NCBI GenBank assembly: GCA_038240075.1 | Contig: JBBSEC010000041.1 | Location: 1 to 36,089 of the forward strand | Length of the DNA stretch: 36,089 nucleotides | Direction: 5' to 3' | From: DATBAK01 sp038240075 | GTDB lineage: Bacteria > Actinomycetota > Acidimicrobiia > IMCC26256 > PALSA-610 | Shown here: in pieces, positions 33,557 through 36,089 of the stretch | Layout: each line of letters starts with the position of its first letter | Numbering within the stretch: the stretch's first letter is position 1 | Notes under the pieces: generated by a model | Seen by the model: only the letters and a program-made list of their open reading frames with translations | Database searches by the model: none | What the model was told of the DNA's origin: nothing | Translations under genes and position numbers: made by a program

Positions 33557-34633
33557 CTAGGCGACGGTGACGCTCTCGTCGAGGTAGACGTCCTGGATGG
33601 CGCGGAGGAGCTGGATGCCTTCGGCCATCGGACGTTGGAACGCCTTGCGCCCCGAGATGAGGCCGGTGCCGCCCGCGCGCTTGTTGACGACCGCGGTGCG
33701 CACCGCTTCCGCGAGGTCGCTCGCGCCCTTCGACTCGCCGCCCGAGTTGATGAGTCCCGACCGGCCCATGTAGCAGCTGGCCACCTGGTAGCGGCAGAGA
33801 TCGATCGGGTGGTCGGTGGTGAGCTTGTCGTAGACGAGCGACGACGTCTTGCCGAAGTTGATCGCGGTGTAGCCACCGTTGTTGGTCGGGAGCTTCTGCT
33901 TGATGATGTCGGCCTGGATCGTCACGCCGAGATGGTTCGCCTGACCGGTGAGATCGGCAGCCGCGGAGTAGTCGACGCCGTCCTTCTTGAAGCCGTCGTT
34001 GCGGAGGTAGCACCAGAGCACCGTTGCCATGCCGAGCTCGTGCGCCTGCGCGAACGCGACCGCGACCTCCTGGAGCTGACGCGTGGCCTCTTCGGATCCG
34101 AAGTAGATCGTCGCGCCGACGGCGACGGCCCCCAGATCGCTCGCCTGCTTCACGCTGCCATACATCACCTGATCGAACCGGTTCGGGTAGGTGAGCAGCT
34201 CGTTGTGGTTGATCTTGACGATGAACGGGATCTTGTGTGCCCACTTGCGCGCGACCGAACCGAGCACACCGAACGTGGAGGCGACCGCGTTGCATCCGCC
34301 TTCGACCGCGAGCTCGACCAGCTTGTCGCCGTCGAAGTACATCGGGTTCGGCGCGAACGACGCGCCGGCCGAGTGCTCGATGCCCTGGTCGACGGGCAGG
34401 ATCGACAGGTAGCCGGTTCCGCCGAGCCGACCGTGCGAGTACAGCGTTTCGAGGCTGCGCAGCACGCGCGTCGGGCGATCGCTCTGCGCCCACACGCGGT
34501 CGACGAAGTCGGGACCGGGCAGGTGCAGCATGCTCTTGGGCACCGTCGTGCACGTGTGCTCGAGCAGCGTTGCGGCGTCGTCGCCCAGGAGGGACTCGAG
34601 ATTGCCTGCCGGGCTCTTCGTCGCCGTCGCCAT
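33557..34633 (-). CDS. fbaB: Class I fructose-bisphosphate aldolase (DhnA/FbaB type)
   Basis: 358 residues of the archaeal-type class I aldolase family. Recognisable are LSILPVDQGIEHSAG, NAVASTFGVLG, PFIVKINHNELL, ATIYFGSEE, IQADIIKQKLPTNNGGY and GLISGRKAFQRP. The Schiff-base Lys should be in the DIIKQK or a neighbouring strand; I cannot assign it with certainty. The enzyme cleaves fructose-1,6-bisphosphate to dihydroxyacetone phosphate and glyceraldehyde-3-phosphate in the cytoplasm. GGAGGGG seven bases upstream supports ATG 34633. It is not near other glycolytic genes. Confidence 0.92.
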   Translation of the reverse strand: MATATKSPAGNLESLLGDDAATLLEHTCTTVPKSMLHLPGPDFVDRVWAQSDRPTRVLRSLETLYSHGRLGGTGYLSILPVDQGIEHSAGASFAPNPMYFDGDKLVELAVEGGCNAVASTFGVLGSVARKWAHKIPFIVKINHNELLTYPNRFDQVMYGSVKQASDLGAVAVGATIYFGSEEATRQLQEVAVAFAQAHELGMATVLWCYLRNDGFKKDGVDYSAAADLTGQANHLGVTIQADIIKQKLPTNNGGYTAINFGKTSSLVYDKLTTDHPIDLCRYQVASCYMGRSGLINSGGESKGASDLAEAVRTAVVNKRAGGTGLISGRKAFQRPMAEGIQLLRAIQDVYLDESVTVA

Positions 34634-34709
34634 CGTGTGCCCCTCCGTCGCCTACGTCGCGCCGAGGAGGCACGATCGGTTCTTCGGCCACCAGTATCGT
34701 TTGCGCCGG

Positions 34710-35132
34710 ATGAGACGTGCGAAGCGGCGCCGAATGAACGGCCGGTTGAACGGTATGGCGGTGGCGGCGGGCACCATCCGGTTGGCATCGGGGTTGTCGT
34801 TCCTGATCGCTCCCGAGGCGGCGAACCGCTTGTGGGGCGACGCGGCCGACAGCGGACCGACGGCGAGCCTTCTCCTGCGGTCGATGGGCTATCGCGACGC
34901 CCTGATCGGCGGGTTGCTGCTCGGCAGCGGTCTGCGCAGCGACGCGAATGTGGCCGGGTGGTTCCTCGCGTCGGCAGGTGCCGACGCGGCCGATCTGCTC
35001 GGCGGGATCGCGAACCACGATCGCATGAGCGGCCAGCAGCGGCTCCGGGGGCTCGGCGGCGCGGCCGTCGGTATCGGGGTCGGCCTCTTCGGAGCCCAGG
35101 ACGCGTGGCGCCGGCGGGTGCCTGCGACCTGA
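34710..35132 (+). CDS. Small membrane protein, unknown
   Basis: 140 residues. A basic N-terminus (MRRAKRRRMNGRLNG) precedes several moderately hydrophobic stretches: VAAGTIRLASGLSFLIAP, RDALIGGLLLGSGL, VAGWFLASAGADAADLLGG and GLGGAAVGIGVGLFGA. The GYRDALIGG phrase and the placement of Asp residues between segments resemble DUF4267-like small membrane proteins; this is a resemblance only. ATG 34734 or 34755 are alternative starts. It is divergent from the aldolase gene by 76 bases. Confidence 0.68.
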   Translation: MRRAKRRRMNGRLNGMAVAAGTIRLASGLSFLIAPEAANRLWGDAADSGPTASLLLRSMGYRDALIGGLLLGSGLRSDANVAGWFLASAGADAADLLGGIANHDRMSGQQRLRGLGGAAVGIGVGLFGAQDAWRRRVPAT

Positions 35133-35193
35133 GACGCGGTCGTCACTTCTGATAGTCGACGCGTCGGTGCGGCCCGCCTACGGTTGCGGCACC

Positions 35194-35616
35194 ATGGCCT
35201 GGTCCGAGCAACCCCGCCGCGACCACGCGTCTCCGGGCGCGTCTCCGGGTGCGCAGCCGGGCGCGCGTCGTGTCGCGGTGGTCGTGATCGCGTCGCTGTT
35301 CGTTGTGCTCACGCTCGGTTTCGCGCCGCGAACGACGGGCTCGGTACGCGCCGACGCGGTCGGTGCGGTGTCGGCTCCGGCCGGCTTCGGCCGCGTCTCC
35401 GTCGCCGGCGGCAGTGCTGCGCGCGTGCTCCTTTCCTGGTCGCGTCCGGTCGGGCACCGACGCGTCGCGCGTGGCGACCTGGGTCTCGGTGTTGCCGCGG
35501 TCGCGGCGGCGTTCTTGTTCATCACGCAGGCGCGTCGCGGCGCGCGCCGCGGGCCGCGATTCGATGCCGTCTTCGTCTTTCGTCGCGGCCCTCCCGTTCC
35601 CTCCTTCGCGGATTGA
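35194..35616 (+). CDS. Small protein with two membrane segments, unknown
   Basis: 140 residues. A hydrophilic Pro/Gly/Ala-rich head is followed by membrane segments at about 26-45 (VAVVVIASLFVVLTLGF) and about 92-110 (GLGVAAVAAAFLFIT), and a basic tail rich in Arg. I recognise no family. ATG 35194 is preferred to the in-frame 35167 because the extra residues (RPAYGCGT) are not typical. The next gene (35685) follows after 68 bases in the same direction. Confidence 0.6.
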   Translation: MAWSEQPRRDHASPGASPGAQPGARRVAVVVIASLFVVLTLGFAPRTTGSVRADAVGAVSAPAGFGRVSVAGGSAARVLLSWSRPVGHRRVARGDLGLGVAAVAAAFLFITQARRGARRGPRFDAVFVFRRGPPVPSFAD

Positions 35617-35684
35617 CGTCACGCCGGGATCTCCCGGCGCCGACCCGACGCGCCGGTGTCCGCCGGTGGAGCGTGGAGGTAGTC

Positions 35685-36020
35685 GTGAACGTTCGTGCAA
35701 TTGATCTCGTCGAGCGGCCGGTGCCGCTGACGGTGGTGGCAGACGAGCCGGCCGTCGACGCGTACGGGCTCCTACGGTGGGGGAACGCGTGGGTTGCGCT
35801 CTCGCCGATCGAGGCCCGGTTGGCCCGTGAGTTCCTCGCGAATCTCGGTCAGCTGATGGGGCGCGAACAGCTGGGCGTGGCCGGTTGGCCCGAGGGCGTC
35901 CCGAACGCGCGGTCGGTCGACTCGCGCATCAAGACCCTGCGGCGGCGGGTCGAGCCGCTCGGCGTGAAGATCCACACGATCCGAGGTCGGGGGTACCTCG
36001 CGACCCTCGATCGCGACTGA
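35685..36020 (+). CDS. Stand-alone OmpR/PhoB-type winged-helix DNA-binding protein
   Basis: 111 residues. After a short N-terminal strand pair, residues 40-108 match the Trans_reg_C winged helix: ALSPIEARLAREFLANLGQLMGREQL, SVDSRIKTLRRRVEPLG and the wing IHTIRGRGYLATL. In the family this domain sits at the C-terminus of response regulators; here no receiver domain is attached, so it is not controlled by phosphotransfer in cis. GTG 35685 is supported by GGAGGT five bases upstream. A frame from 35184 overlaps the previous gene and is rejected. Target genes are unknown. Bases 36021-36089 at the window end show no gene. Confidence 0.85.
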   Translation: MNVRAIDLVERPVPLTVVADEPAVDAYGLLRWGNAWVALSPIEARLAREFLANLGQLMGREQLGVAGWPEGVPNARSVDSRIKTLRRRVEPLGVKIHTIRGRGYLATLDRD

Positions 36021-36089
36021 GGCGCCGCACCGCCGCCCCTGCCAAGTTTTGACACGGACCGTGGTGCTCCGAGCGCGCGCGTGCCAGAG

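Overview
The window is high-GC bacterial chromosome with strong G/C third-position bias, many GTG/TTG starts, ATGA stop/start overlaps and short gaps. The gene set points to an Actinomycetota genome: a SARP/BTAD-type regulator, a class III cyclase fused to an AAA ATPase with TPR repeats, a class F sortase, many secreted proteins and lipoproteins, and mycobacterial-style FadD and PEP-utilising proteins. Acidimicrobiia or a close relative is my best guess, but it rests on overall impression, not on a marker gene. I see no rRNA, tRNA, CRISPR array, IS element, integrase or phage gene.

Layout. 1-186 is the 5' end of a SARP/BTAD-type regulator. 221-1909 is a PAS-GGDEF-EAL protein whose signalling motifs are degenerate. 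1920-4170 is a leftward redox operon: small membrane protein, haem-binding ferric-reductase-like protein, DsbA/FrnE-type oxidoreductase, lipoprotein. 4271-6315 is a leftward pair of an alpha-hydroxy-acid oxidase/dehydrogenase and a SAM methyltransferase. 6382-7644 is a secreted coiled-coil protein with a zinc-less M23-like end. 7651-9000 is a class III aminotransferase, followed by an orphan NTF2-like C-terminus. 9324-12297 is a split PEP-synthase/rifampin-phosphotransferase-like pair in which the ATP-grasp half carries a cyclic-nucleotide-binding domain. 12325-18813 holds secreted proteins (an esterase, a 13-repeat Vgb-like propeller protein and others), an SMP-30 enzyme and a second methyltransferase. 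18817-21915 is a zinc-ribbon/cyclase/AAA/TPR protein. 21975-25166 has an NAD(P)-binding protein, a CPBP protein and an acyl-CoA synthetase. 25369-26118 is a hemerythrin with a histone-H1-like tail. 26200-28265 is a lipoprotein, a class F sortase and its likely CHRD-domain substrate. 28538-29787 has a cupredoxin, a GNAT-like protein and an unknown. 29836-33547 is an asymmetric heterodimeric ABC exporter. 33557-36020 has a class I aldolase, two small membrane proteins and an orphan winged-helix protein.

Links between genes. The cyclase and the cyclic-nucleotide-binding ATP-grasp protein are a plausible producer/sensor pair. The sortase and CHRD genes form an enzyme/substrate pair. The most unusual signal is a pair of related micro-ORFs (27 and 29 codons) at 10952-11035 and 31575-31664. 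Each is fitted exactly between two functionally paired genes, overlaps both neighbours by 4 bases, and shares its end sequences with the other copy. They look like a repeated intercistronic element that keeps translational coupling intact.
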